Shown: positions 12,104 through 22,187 of the stretch, piece after piece | How the letters are laid out: each line of letters opens with the position of its first letter | How positions within the stretch are numbered: position 1 is the first letter of the stretch | Origin: Capronia americana | Lineage: Eukaryota > Ascomycota > Eurotiomycetes > Chaetothyriales > Herpotrichiellaceae | Assembly (NCBI GenBank): GCA_016110215.1 | Contig: JADWQD010000004.1 | Coordinates: 2,728,001 to 2,792,000 of the forward strand | DNA: 64,000 nucleotides | Reading direction: 5' to 3' | Program-made: the position numbers and the translations under genes | Notes under the pieces: generated by a model | The model's database searches: none | The model's input: the letters and a program-made list of their open reading frames with translations, nothing else | Told to the model about the DNA's origin: nothing

Positions 12104-13636
12104 ATGCCGCGCGCCACCAAATCCACGCGCAGCACGCCAGGCCTGCCCTCCTCGACCTTTGTCCTCGATAATGGCGCGTACAACATAAAAGCCGGGTTCG
12201 CGCCCTCAGGCCCAGCCTCTGACGCCGTGGCTCTGCAGAAATGCCAAACCATTCCCAACTGCATTGTGCGCACGCGCGACAAGAAGACCTACATCGGTGC
12301 ACAGAGCCAGGAAATCACACAATGGAGCGAAGCGTTATTCCGACGGCCGGTGGAGAACGGCCAGGTTGTCAGCTGGGAGACACAGAAGGAGATATGGGAT
12401 GAAAGTTTCTTCGATGAGAAGACGGCGCGGAAAGGCCTGTTGGTGAAACATCCCGAGGAGACGACGTTGGTGTTCACGGAGCCGCCGAATACGATGCCCG
12501 AGTTGCAGAAGAATGCGGACGAGATTATCGTTGAGGAATGGGGGTTTGGAGGGTATGCGAGGGTTATCGGTAGGTACGGCCACAATTGAGACTACGCTTG
12601 CGAGGAAGGAAGGGGGTGGATGGGCTGACGATATTGGCCAGGCCCATCGCTTAACGCGTACAACGACCTCCATCCACTGTTTGAGGGAGAATCTTACACC
12701 GCACCCAACAAGAACAGCCCGTTTGCGGATCTGCCCATGGAGTGCGTCCTGGTTATAGACAGCGGCTACAGCCACAGCACAGTCACTCCGTTGTTCAACG
12801 GCCGGCCGATCCACCGAGCAATCCGCCGCCTCGACTTTGGAGGCAAGCACCTGACGAATCTGCTCAAGGAGGTCATATCTGTGCGGCACTTTGATCTCCA
12901 TCAAGACACCAAGATTGTCAACGACATCAAAGAGGACGTGTGCTTCGTCAGTGACGATTTCCGACGCGATCTGGAGAGAACATGGAAGGGCAACGCGGAC
13001 CGTCGTCAGAAGGCCGTCCCTTCCAAACCTCAGGACGAGGATCATGCGATGGACCTTGACGGACCTGCTCCCCGGGATGAAGAGCTCCGTGTCGACTACA
13101 TCCTTCCCGATGGTATCCGCCTGCTCCGAGGCTTCTCGCGCCCGCACGACGCCAGCACCGCTGCCCAAAGACGCCGCAAAGCCGCTGCCCTCGCCTCCGA
13201 TCCCGAGGCAGAAATCTCAATGACATTGGGCAACGAGCGCTTCACAGTGCCCGAAATTCTCTTCTCGCCTGGCGATATCGGGTCGAAGCAGCCTGGTCTG
13301 CCAGATATTGTTATGCAGAGTCTTGGCGTCCTGCCGCCTCTTGTCCAGGCGACCATGTTGAGTAATGTGCTCGTCGTGGGCGGCAATGCGAATATCGCCG
13401 GTCTGGTGGAGAGATTGGAAGCCGAGTTGCGAATGCGGGTGAAGACAGACTGGGCCGTGAGGGTGAGGAAGATGCCGGATCCGACAACAAGTACTTGGCT
13501 CGGGGGTGCGAGATTGGCGAGTATCTGGCCCGAAGTGGTCCGGGAGTACGGTGTCACTAAAGAGGAGTATCATGAGCACGGGAGCGCCTGGGTTGCGAGG
13601 CGTTTTGTGAGCGGTGGAAGCGGGAAAGGACCTTGA
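12104..13636 (+). CDS. arp6: Actin-related protein Arp6 (SWR1 complex)
   Basis: Nuclear actin-related protein, a subunit of the SWR1 remodeller that places histone H2A.Z. Two exons, 12104-12569 and 12642-13636, are joined across a 72-nt intron (phase 1) to give ARVIGPSLNAYNDLHPLF; about 486 residues. The N-terminus TFVLDNGAYNIKAGFA is the actin phosphate-1 loop in its Arp6 form. ECVLVIDSGYSHSTVTPLFN is the phosphate-2 loop and IHRAIRRLDFGGKHLTNLLK follows, as in Arp6. NVLVVGGNANIAGLVERLEAEL is the adenosine region, and TSTWLGGARLASIWP is near the C-terminus. An insert rich in Lys, Arg and acidic residues near residue 280-340 makes it somewhat longer than yeast Arp6 (438 residues). Confidence 0.95.
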
Positions 13637-13750
13637 ATTGTCGTGCCTCGGACACATTTCTATCGACATTGAGCATCATCAGCACGCTGCTGCTAGGGGA
13701 CTATTACCCTTATGCCGAAGACGCCTCCCAGCACTGTCTCTATTCCCCAC

Positions 13751-15291
13751 TCAAATACTGAACGGCTCTCTCCACCCCCTTCGCATTGATTCCCGGCTGC
13801 GTCGACTTTTGCAGACCAAGGCTCTCAAGACAAGGAACAACACGGCCGCGGAAAGGCCACCCAGTATGAAGCCGATAGAGGCACGCCCGAGCTTAGCTTT
13901 CGTCGCATCGTTGCTGTCAAGACCGCGGGAAGTCGGTAGCGTGTCAAGCGCGGTGGTGGTGGACGTGGGATGTGCGATGTAATCCGTCTGCATAGGAGCG
14001 AAGACGTCGACATAGATCAACGGAATGATCGAGGCCGTTGTCGTCGCGATCGCTGCGTCAGCGCTGGGAAGGGGCTACTTGTGAGAGTCATGTCAACAAG
14101 TGTCGACTCGTGCGGAGATGTCAACGTACGTACCCAGGAGTGCGCAGAGCCGCCAAACGCCCAAAATAATGACAAACCCAGTCCAGCAACCGCCACGATG
14201 AGGATGTTGACTTGTCGGGCTGGTTCTGCAACAGCGTCCGCGCCTGCCTCTCTGACTTGGGGATGTAAATGACGGGGACGGTCGCTGCCGGGACGAGGAA
14301 ATCGAGGAAGGGTATTCGCAGACTGTCTACTGCTGACGCGACCAAGGTCGTCCTCACGTCGGTTGCAACCGGACCGTCGCGTACTTCTTGCTCCGCGCTG
14401 AGAGTTGACTTGAGGGAGGTCGTTCTCGCGTCCAGTATCGCGGCTGGGGCGAGGAGTGCGGATCGGGCTGGAGTCCTCGAGGCTACCAACTCCGGTGGAG
14501 CGGCGATAGGGAGTGGGCCGATGCTCATCCTCAAAGTAGGAATTGTTGGAAGGATCATGCCGCTCAGGATCGCGTCGACGAGAATTGCGAGGGCTTCGAT
14601 ACCGATGCGCTTGTCCTGCAGTCGAGTTGGTGGGTCTACACGTCGCTGCCGTAGAGCTTGTTGAGACTCTAGTTGGAACTCGCTCCGCTTCGATATTCGC
14701 CTCTTCGTGCTGCTCCTCTTGACCACTTTCGCGCGGGTGGTCCTTGGAATACCCACGATTTGAGCTTGCACCTATCATCTGATCTTCTTCCTTTGCAAGT
14801 CCATCTTGTGGCTTCTGAGCTGGTGCCTTCTCCATGTCGTTGACCACCACTTCGGTACTCCCATCCCTCGACGATGGACTTTCTAACAGCTCTTCGTTTG
14901 AATCTTGATCCGTATCTTCGTCTGTGTCTATATCTTCATAGTAGTTCACGCCAGGATATGCACCCTCGGGGTACTCCCCCGGCGGATACCGCGGGTTGTC
15001 ATCGTACTCGACCTCGAACGACTGGTCAGGAAAGTGAGGGTCAGTATAATGATATGCGTGGAACGAATGACCTGCACGACGATCATCGTCAGGAAATGCA
15101 TCCGCCTGGGCATCATGTCGGGAATGCGGTCTGTGTCTATTCCTCCTCAGGCCATCCACAGCAGCATATCGGCATTGCCGGACGTGTGGAACGGGCTGAG
15201 AACCCATGAGATCGTTGTAGATGGCGTCGGTGATGCGAGCTTCTCGGCCCACGGGCAGGTCGCTTCGTTGTTGGCTGTTGTTACCGACCAT
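13751..15291 (-). CDS. Acidic, low-complexity membrane protein of unknown function
   Basis: I do not recognise a family. Proposed exons on the minus strand are 15291-14130 and 14052-13751, with a 77-nt intron starting at the second of two overlapping GTACGT donors and ending GACGCAG; the product is about 487 residues. Using the first donor, or the earlier CCCAG acceptor, gives a stop or another frame. The N-terminal 350 residues are hydrophilic: acidic and Tyr/Pro-rich at first (PPGEYPEGAYPGVNYYEDID), then Arg/Ser-rich. Two hydrophobic segments follow, ILIVAVAGLGLSLFWAFGG and FILGGLSAAVLFLVLRALV, the second followed by a basic tail (KSRRSRESMRRGWR). This suggests a two-pass protein with a long disordered N-terminal domain. 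The 114-nt gap to the convergent ARP6 stop is short. Confidence 0.7.
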
Positions 15292-16257
15292 TTTATTTTT
15301 TTAGGCGTGTTGTTAGTTTCGCAAGGTTCGGTCAGGGAAGAGAGGGGAGGGTCGTGGGAAGATAAAATGGAGGAGGCATGAGAGAAATGAGGAGCTATAT
15401 AGGACGGACAGAGTGCAGTAGGGTGACGGGTGACAAGACGGTGGTGTCTCGTTGGCGACAAACAGCGCTGCCAGCGTCAGGGTCAGGGCGGTCATCATCA
15501 CCACCTCTCACTCCCTTCCCTGCTGTCCTGCGCCGGAGTCTCATGATCGAACGACGGCATTGCAATTCACGCCTCGTTGCCAGCAGGCGTATCCATACCC
15601 GGCACAATGTGAATCGCGGTGGGAAGATTGTGTTCACGAACGAGTTTCAGTTAATGAAATTGGCATGCGCAGGCTGTGATATTGCAGAGTTGGCCAGCAG
15701 CGTAAACAAGCTGTTTGTTGCTCTGGTTTACATGGCAGAATGCAACTCTCGGCTGCTTCTGTCAGTGAAGCGGCATAGAGAAAGCCGAGAATCAAAAAAA
15801 GTGTTGCCTGCGCCTCAACCCGGATCGGGACGAGGGTGACGCCGCTCTGCCTTCACCAGTCTTGCCCTTGACTCTGCACTCCTAGAGATCGCAGCCTGCA
15901 CCTAACAAAGCATGCCATCACGCCATATGGTCTTTCGTTGTCGACGGCTTGTCCGAACTAGGAAATTCGCAAATGGTCGGTATCACTATCCCCGCACAAA
16001 CTGCACTGTAGCCCCATCAGGAAATGAGAAGATGCCCCTACAGCCACTTCCCATCTTCAGCCTCCCTTGGCAGCCAACCACATATCTTCTACAAGAGTTC
16101 AACAACCTGCGCGTACACACATTCATCAGTCTAGTGGCAAAGATGATCGTAATACGCGGCATCGGTGTCATTCATTAATAACAATGGTCATCTCGTCTGG
16201 CCAGGACATGGTAACGTCCTTTCTTTCAGCCTCAAAATCTCATGCTCAATTCACATC
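15292..16257. other. Divergent promoter region
   Basis: About 1 kb between the minus-strand membrane-protein gene and the plus-strand Clr5 gene. It contains pyrimidine-rich leader sequence next to both starts and no supported gene. Confidence 0.6.
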
Positions 16258-19200
16258 ATGGAACGCCAAACACGTTTCGCTAAGCCGTACGATCCCTCGA
16301 AGCCTCATCGAGCCCAAAACTTGAATGAAATTGATTGGGAACGGTTCAGAACGACGATAATAGCTTATCACAATCGGGGGTACAGCCGAGCGCGGATTAT
16401 ACAGCTGTTAAAGAGCGAGCATGATTTCTGCGTCTCGTAAGCAATGCTCTCCTTAATACCACGATGTCTTAGAGTATCTCCTCTGTCGAGACATACGGGG
16501 GAATTGGTATCGATCGTGCCTGACTACTATACAGCCCCGCGCAGTTGAACAGACAGGCAGCTCGTTGGAATCTATACGTGAAGCAAAGAGCAAAGTCATC
16601 AGCAAGTAATAACGGACCTCCTGTTGCTGTCACAACGGATTCCTTTCCACTTGATCCTCTTCAACACCACGAAAATGTGACTGGTCGGATGTCCCTTCGG
16701 GACTCACATTCCCTGATTGATACACCACCTCCATCTTCGATACATGCCTCCAATTCACCACGTGCAGTATCTACAGAAGCAGCAACCTCAAACTCCAGCT
16801 CAGGCCTCTTTAGCTCTTTGGGCAGTGCGTCGTCTTTGTCGTCAGGTTCGCCTCAACTCCACTCCGCTCCTTGGACAGATCCATTTCATTTCAGTTGGAC
16901 AACCGCTACAATCATGGGGTACCAGCTAGGTCCTCAAGCGACCATGATTTGGGCGATCTCGGAGTCACGCCTCGTCACGAACAGCAAGTGTGGACGTGGC
17001 AATGCGGATCCTGAATCACAGTGTAAAGTCTGGGAATTATGGGAGAGAATGAGCAATACCGCGGAAGCCTTAGCTGGAGCCGAGTATTACAGTGATGCGT
17101 TTGACCTCCATCACCTTTGCTTTATCCGAATATTTACCAGCGCCGAGCGGCTCTTGCTGAAACAAGACCAGGCTGTAGCGGGGGGCGACGGCCATTTCAT
17201 GTGGCACATGAGTACCTCGCGAGCGGAGGCCTACCGACCACGGGCTTTACAATTGCTCATCCGAGCTGCCCTTGGGGCTGCCAGAACTTGCGAAAGATCC
17301 GCTCAAAGCGAGCATGCCGGTCTGATGCTTGAAGCCGCGGATTACATCGCAAGGCAAAGCAACCCTCCGGCAACCGTCCGCTCTCTTTCTGTTTTGTTTG
17401 GATACTATGTCCACAATTTGGCGGAGCTATGGCCTCGCGGAGATCCCCAAGAAGTCCAAGGAAGCTGTCTGAGCTCAATGGATTCTGAGAATCCTCGGAA
17501 ATTAGACCACAAACTGTCTGCTCAGCACCTCTCGACCTTCCTCCACCCGGCCATTCTGAACCGAGAATATCTGTTCTGGTCCGCCCGTCTGGTTACTCTG
17601 TCCTATAAGCAAGAGCTTACTTCTCCGCTTCTGGAGAGAGAGCTTTGCCAGCTTGGAGAGAATTTCCGGGCTTTTCTAACCAGCGTGAGGAGTTTATCGG
17701 ATAATTGCCAAGGTAGGTCGAAGCGATGCGAATGGACCAGCTCAGCAACCTATGGCTGACCAGAATCCAGAACGGGGCTCGCAGGCTGATGGGGATGAGT
17801 TTCCTTTCCTCCTGGAATATCAAGACGAAGTCGTAGCCTTCCTGCGATGGTGCACTACCACTATATCGGAGAGCCAACCAATACTCGAATACACCTATTC
17901 CAAAAGTCCTCATTGGTATGTCCCATATCCGAAGGGCGAGGCGTCATTGCAAGAGGAACAGGACGAACTTCAGTCTATTTTGTTCTGGTTTCTTGTATGG
18001 AAATTCGATTCTCTAGGGAGTAAGGAGAAGCGAATTCGACCTTTCCACCTGGACATACCCGCAGCTTTCGACCTGGCTTCCCATACTACCACGACTTTGG
18101 ACGCATTCTTCGCTCTCTCACAGCTGATCTTCAGTGCAATATCCACTAGCAACGATTCATCTGAACGATACAGAGCCCTGTCGACGAAGGGCTTGTTGTG
18201 CTCGCATGTTCTCAACCGCCTCAAACACATAACAATGTTGCCGTCAATATTCACGCAGACCTACCTTCGCCGCGTTGTGAGCTTCGGGCTGAGCTCTAAC
18301 GAGACCCGTAGGCCTAAAAAATCATTCATATTGGGAAAATACCCGAATTTCGCTATCCTGCCCTTACCTTCAGAAGAGTTTCCTCGTCGTTTCCCAGCTC
18401 CAGAGGTCGCTACTCCTTATTCAGCGCTCGAGCAGGCCATAGAAAGACTCAGCTTAACCACCACAGCATCACCAACGTGGTGCGATCACAGCTATCTCAT
18501 GATGTCCCGTCCTCGTTCCACATGGCCCGAGCAATCCCAGAGCTCGCTGGTCCCAGTTGGAAGCCCTAGCAACTCTCAAGGACATCTTGGTGGAGCCATT
18601 ATTTTCCACTCAAAGTCCAATCCACAAGTTGAGATGGAGGGCAGGATCGTCTCAGTCGAAAAGTGCTGCTGTCGGCGTTTGATATACGGTATGCCGACTC
18701 TACAGAGCGTTGTGTGAATAAATTGAATGTCGCTGATCATGGCAGTCATTGGAGGTCAGCCTCTGTGGCCGTTACGCTACGAAAAGCTGACCAGATACAG
18801 CGAGGACGAAATCGAAATCCTCGATTATTTGCCGAACAATTTTGCTGCGCATTACTTGTCGTCGACAGATGAGCAAAAACCGGCTATATCCGCCAATGAC
18901 AAGGCCGGTTCCGCGGGCATGAGCACAACCAGCAATCGCTCGTCCTGCCGGACTAATTCTTCGAGTATGTCCATTGATACCAAAGCCTTCCGTCGAGATG
19001 CTCGCAGACTTGACGGACGGAAAAAAGCGGAACGCAATATCTGTCACGACGTCGAAATGAGCAGCCCTCTACGCTTATCGAACCGCAGTTGGGATTTTGA
19101 GCATGTCACCGGCTTGCCGGCGCGACCGCCCGACGCAGACGTGATAATGGAAGAAGTGGCAGAGCAGTGGTGCGCATCTGCTAGGCCAAGTACATCGGCT

Positions 19201-19281
19201 CTACCTGGCCATGAACGCTCCTCCTTCGCGGACTGGCACTCGTATGACATCGATGGAGAGACCCAAGCTGCGATGATATAG
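16258..19281 (+). CDS. Clr5-domain protein, four exons
   Basis: The N-terminus carries a Clr5 domain (IDWERFRTTIIAYHNRGYSRARII, then LKSEHDFCVS and QLNRQAARWNL across the first intron), a short helical module common in Pezizomycotina and probably DNA- or chromatin-related. Exons: 16258-16436, 16535-17712, 17771-18688 and 18746-19281. All three joins keep frame (phases 2, 1 and 1) and the product is about 936 residues. I chose the ATG at 16258 (MERQTRFAKPYDPSKPHRAQ) because it directly precedes the domain; an in-frame upstream ATG is less likely. After the domain comes a Ser-rich linker, then a long helical region (SRAEAYRPRALQLLIRAAL) like that of many fungal Clr5 proteins, and a hydrophilic tail. 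No enzymatic motif is visible. Confidence 0.85.
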
Positions 19282-20091
19282 ACGTCAAATGCTTGAATAC
19301 GCAATGTCGGGACACGCTCTGGTGTGGTAATATCGGGTACCTGTCAAGATAAGTCCGAGCAGTCTTTCTATACTTTTGCTTCAGCCGAGGCCGAGATGAG
19401 TACAAACTGCTCGCGCGTCATCCCCCGATCGGGCCAACGGGTGATGCCGCCCTGCTAACATCCATCCATCGGGACCCCTACCGAGTACTGCCGCTGGTAT
19501 TGTGTTAGGCTGTAGAGATCCCAAGTGCAGGCAAGCCCTTTTGAAAATCCATCACGTCCGCAATGACCAACACGCACTAAGTAGACGTCAATGATGCTAA
19601 CGAATGAGATTGACCATTGCTCTCGCATGGCTGTGGCCCGGTTACCGGCACAACCGGCATGCTCGCCGACGGTGTCTTGGCTGCCTGCTCGCACTCTATT
19701 ATACTTATTCGGTTAGGCCGACCGGTCGTACGAGACTCGACGCCTGCGCTAATTACGAGGTACAGTCCACTCTTATCAAGTCCCTTTTTCGAGGACGCGA
19801 GATCCGGGTGGGAGCATCAAGTGTGAAAGGCTAGTAAGTCGCAAGTGATCTCCACTTCCAGATTTCCGCATTTCCCGCACAAGCTTTTCTACCATGGAAA
19901 ACCGTCGGCTTTGCCTTGTGTAGAAACCCTGCCGTCTCTGCTTTCGTAATGCATTTTTAATTTGAGGGTAGCCTCGCGTACCGATTCAGGTAAACTCGAA
20001 TAAAATCCCATGGTTCCAACAATCGTTTCATGTTCTCAGCTCAAACCTTGCGTTCGCCCTTGACCTACCCCGAGTGACATCGAGTCTCGCG
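19282..20091. other. Intergenic region
   Basis: About 0.8 kb between the Clr5 gene and the DHA1 transporter. No gene is supported; short frames on both strands look random. Confidence 0.6.
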
Positions 20092-21756
20092 ATGGAAACA
20101 TACCTCCAGTACCGCCGGATAGGACGCACGATCCAGAAGCAACTCGAGTCCTCCGACGTCGAATCTGCCCGTCAACTACCATGCTTGTCCCTCCAGAAGA
20201 CCAGAATTGTCAATGGACGGTCGATACTTATCGTCGAATGGGACGGGCCAGACGATCCACTGAATCCTCGAAACTGGTCTCTGTTCCGTCGCGTCTATGC
20301 TACGCTGATCATATCCTCGATCGCTTTCATGGTCGGTGCTGCGGCCCCAATCGACGCAGCCGTTTTGCCTCAAGCCGCGCGAGATCTCGGTGTTAGCGAA
20401 GTCACAGAGACACTGGCCGTGGGAATTTTCCTCGTCGGTTTCGGTGCCGGAGCACTCATCTGCGGTCCGTTCTCCGAAGTCCTGGGCAGAAGTGGCACAT
20501 ATATTGTCTCCCTCGTCTTCATGTGTATCTGGCTGATGGCGTCTGCCCTGGCACCCAACTTCGGCGCTCAGATCGTCTTTCGATTCCTGGCAGGCTTCAG
20601 CGGTGCATCTCCTCTCGTCTGCGCAGGAGGCTCGGTGTCGGATATGTTTACACCCATCGAGAAGACGTACATATTTCCGATCTTCGCGATCGGCGGTTTC
20701 CTCGGACCGCCGCTTGGTCCTGTGATGGCCGCCTGGGTACCGGAGTCGCCCTACCTTCATACATGGAGATGGACAGAGTGGATAGCGTTGTTCACCGCCG
20801 CCGTCGTCCTGCTTTTGGCTTTTTTCTTCCAGCCAGAGACCTTCCCACCACTTTTGTTGAGCTGGAAGGCCAAGCACCTGCGCAGGATTACCGGCGACAC
20901 GCGCTACTATGCCGAGCACGAGATTGAGCGAATACCACTCTCGACGCGGCTGAGGGTTGCCCTGCCCAGACCATTTATCATGGCCTTTACCGAGCCGGTG
21001 ATTTTTCTAATTACTCTATACATGTCAGTTCTATATATCATCCTCTTCACCTTTTTTGACGGTTACGATTTTATCTTCCGAGAGACATACAGCATTTCCC
21101 AGGGCCTATCGAACACGATCTTCGTGGGAATAGCTATCGGCGTCTGCCTCGTTGGACCCTGGCTGCCTTGGATGTATAAGATGACTGTACGAGCTCAGAA
21201 CACAGCCGAAGCGCTGGGCCAAAAGCAATTCGATCCCGAAATCCGATTGTGGTTCGCCATGCTCGGTGGCGCTCTAGCGATACCCGTCTCGCTGTTGTGG
21301 ATGGGTTGGACCGCGTACCCTAGCGTCTCGATCTGGTCACCGATTCTCGCTTCAGTCCTGTTCGGCTACGGCACCATAATGATTTTCATCAGTTGTTACA
21401 TGTACATCATCGACAGTTACGAGATGTACGCTGCCAGTGCGCTGACATTCGCCACATTGGCTCGATATATCATTGCAGGAGGCATGACGGTTGTCGGCGT
21501 TCCTTTCTACAAGAATATGGGTGTGCATTGGACGTTGACCATTTTGGCGGCTCTGAGCGCCTTGCTGGCTCCGCTGCCGTACGTGTTTTACAAATATGGG
21601 CATATAATTCGGAGAAGGAGTCGATTTGCTGTGAGTCGGGTAGGAGAGGATGAGATCGTGGTGCCCGTCCAGAACGATTCTTCTGGTTCGTCTTCCATGA
21701 CCATGTCACCGGCGATGAACAAAGAACTTGCGGACAGGCCGGTGACGGTTGACTGA
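20092..21756 (+). CDS. MFS drug/polyamine transporter (DHA1 type, 12 TM)
   Basis: Single-exon gene of 554 residues. The start is the ATG at 20092 (METYLQYRRIGRTIQKQL). The pre-TM motif VEWDGPDDPLNPRNWSLFRR is the hallmark of fungal DHA1 drug and polyamine exporters (Tpo/Flu1-like). It is followed by a first helix ending in AAPIDAAVLPQAARDLGV. The loop-2/3 region reads GPFSEVLGRSGTYIVS (a form of the D-R-x-G-R-R/K signature), helix 5 has GGFLGPPLGPVMAAW, and the central loop begins PETFPPLLLSWKAKHLRR. The protein sits in the plasma or vacuolar membrane and acts as a proton antiporter. No biosynthetic neighbour points to a particular compound. Confidence 0.93.
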   Translation: METYLQYRRIGRTIQKQLESSDVESARQLPCLSLQKTRIVNGRSILIVEWDGPDDPLNPRNWSLFRRVYATLIISSIAFMVGAAAPIDAAVLPQAARDLGVSEVTETLAVGIFLVGFGAGALICGPFSEVLGRSGTYIVSLVFMCIWLMASALAPNFGAQIVFRFLAGFSGASPLVCAGGSVSDMFTPIEKTYIFPIFAIGGFLGPPLGPVMAAWVPESPYLHTWRWTEWIALFTAAVVLLLAFFFQPETFPPLLLSWKAKHLRRITGDTRYYAEHEIERIPLSTRLRVALPRPFIMAFTEPVIFLITLYMSVLYIILFTFFDGYDFIFRETYSISQGLSNTIFVGIAIGVCLVGPWLPWMYKMTVRAQNTAEALGQKQFDPEIRLWFAMLGGALAIPVSLLWMGWTAYPSVSIWSPILASVLFGYGTIMIFISCYMYIIDSYEMYAASALTFATLARYIIAGGMTVVGVPFYKNMGVHWTLTILAALSALLAPLPYVFYKYGHIIRRRSRFAVSRVGEDEIVVPVQNDSSGSSSMTMSPAMNKELADRPVTVD

Positions 21757-22183
21757 GTCGTGCTGTTAGTTTTGCATGCGGCTGTCGATAATAGACCATA
21801 TTTGATCTGGCAAGCGTAGTTACATTGGCAGAATGCAGGGTTCCTCCGGACGAGGGGCACAACAAAGTGGGCGAAGTCAGGATGAAGAGTGCGTGGGTAT
21901 GAGATGAGAGGAATTTGAATGGAGGGTGAATGGAGGGTGAACGGCCGAGTGGTTGGTTCTAAAAGCGGCGGTCGCACGTGGGCTCCCCGAGTAGTTTTTA
22001 CATACTCATCTTTTTGAGGCCAAGCAAGCCCAACGCATCTTGAACAATCCCTGCCCCTTGGCACCGACAAACCCTCTTCTTCTCCTGATTCAGCACAATG
22101 AAGAAGCAAACTACCACAAGTCTTCAGATCGAGGTCCGAAGAACAGCCCTCATTCCCGTCCTCCCCCGCATCCTCGGAGCGGG
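21757..22183. other. Intergenic region and leader of the ion transporter
   Basis: This 0.4-kb stretch holds the DHA1 terminator and the promoter and leader of the next gene. The leader contains a 29-codon upstream ORF, listed separately, and a direct duplication GAATGGAGGGTGAATGGAGG near 21917. Confidence 0.6.
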
Positions 22184-22187
22184 ATGA
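22098..22187 (+). promoter_or_regulatory. Upstream ORF whose stop overlaps the main start (ATGA)
   Basis: The ATG at 22098 opens a 29-codon frame (MKKQTTTSLQIEVRRTALIP, then nine more residues) ending TGA at 22185-22187. The main transporter ATG is at 22184-22186, so stop and start overlap as ATGA. Such overlap usually allows coupled termination and reinitiation, or lowers main-frame translation. It matters only if transcription starts upstream of 22098. Confidence 0.5.

Noticed and set aside
12335..13168. 277-codon frame antisense to ARP6
   Set aside because: Spans the ARP6 intron and both exons; no domain of its own.
20176..20919. 247-codon frame antisense to the DHA1 transporter
   Set aside because: A composition shadow of the strongly supported transporter on the other strand.
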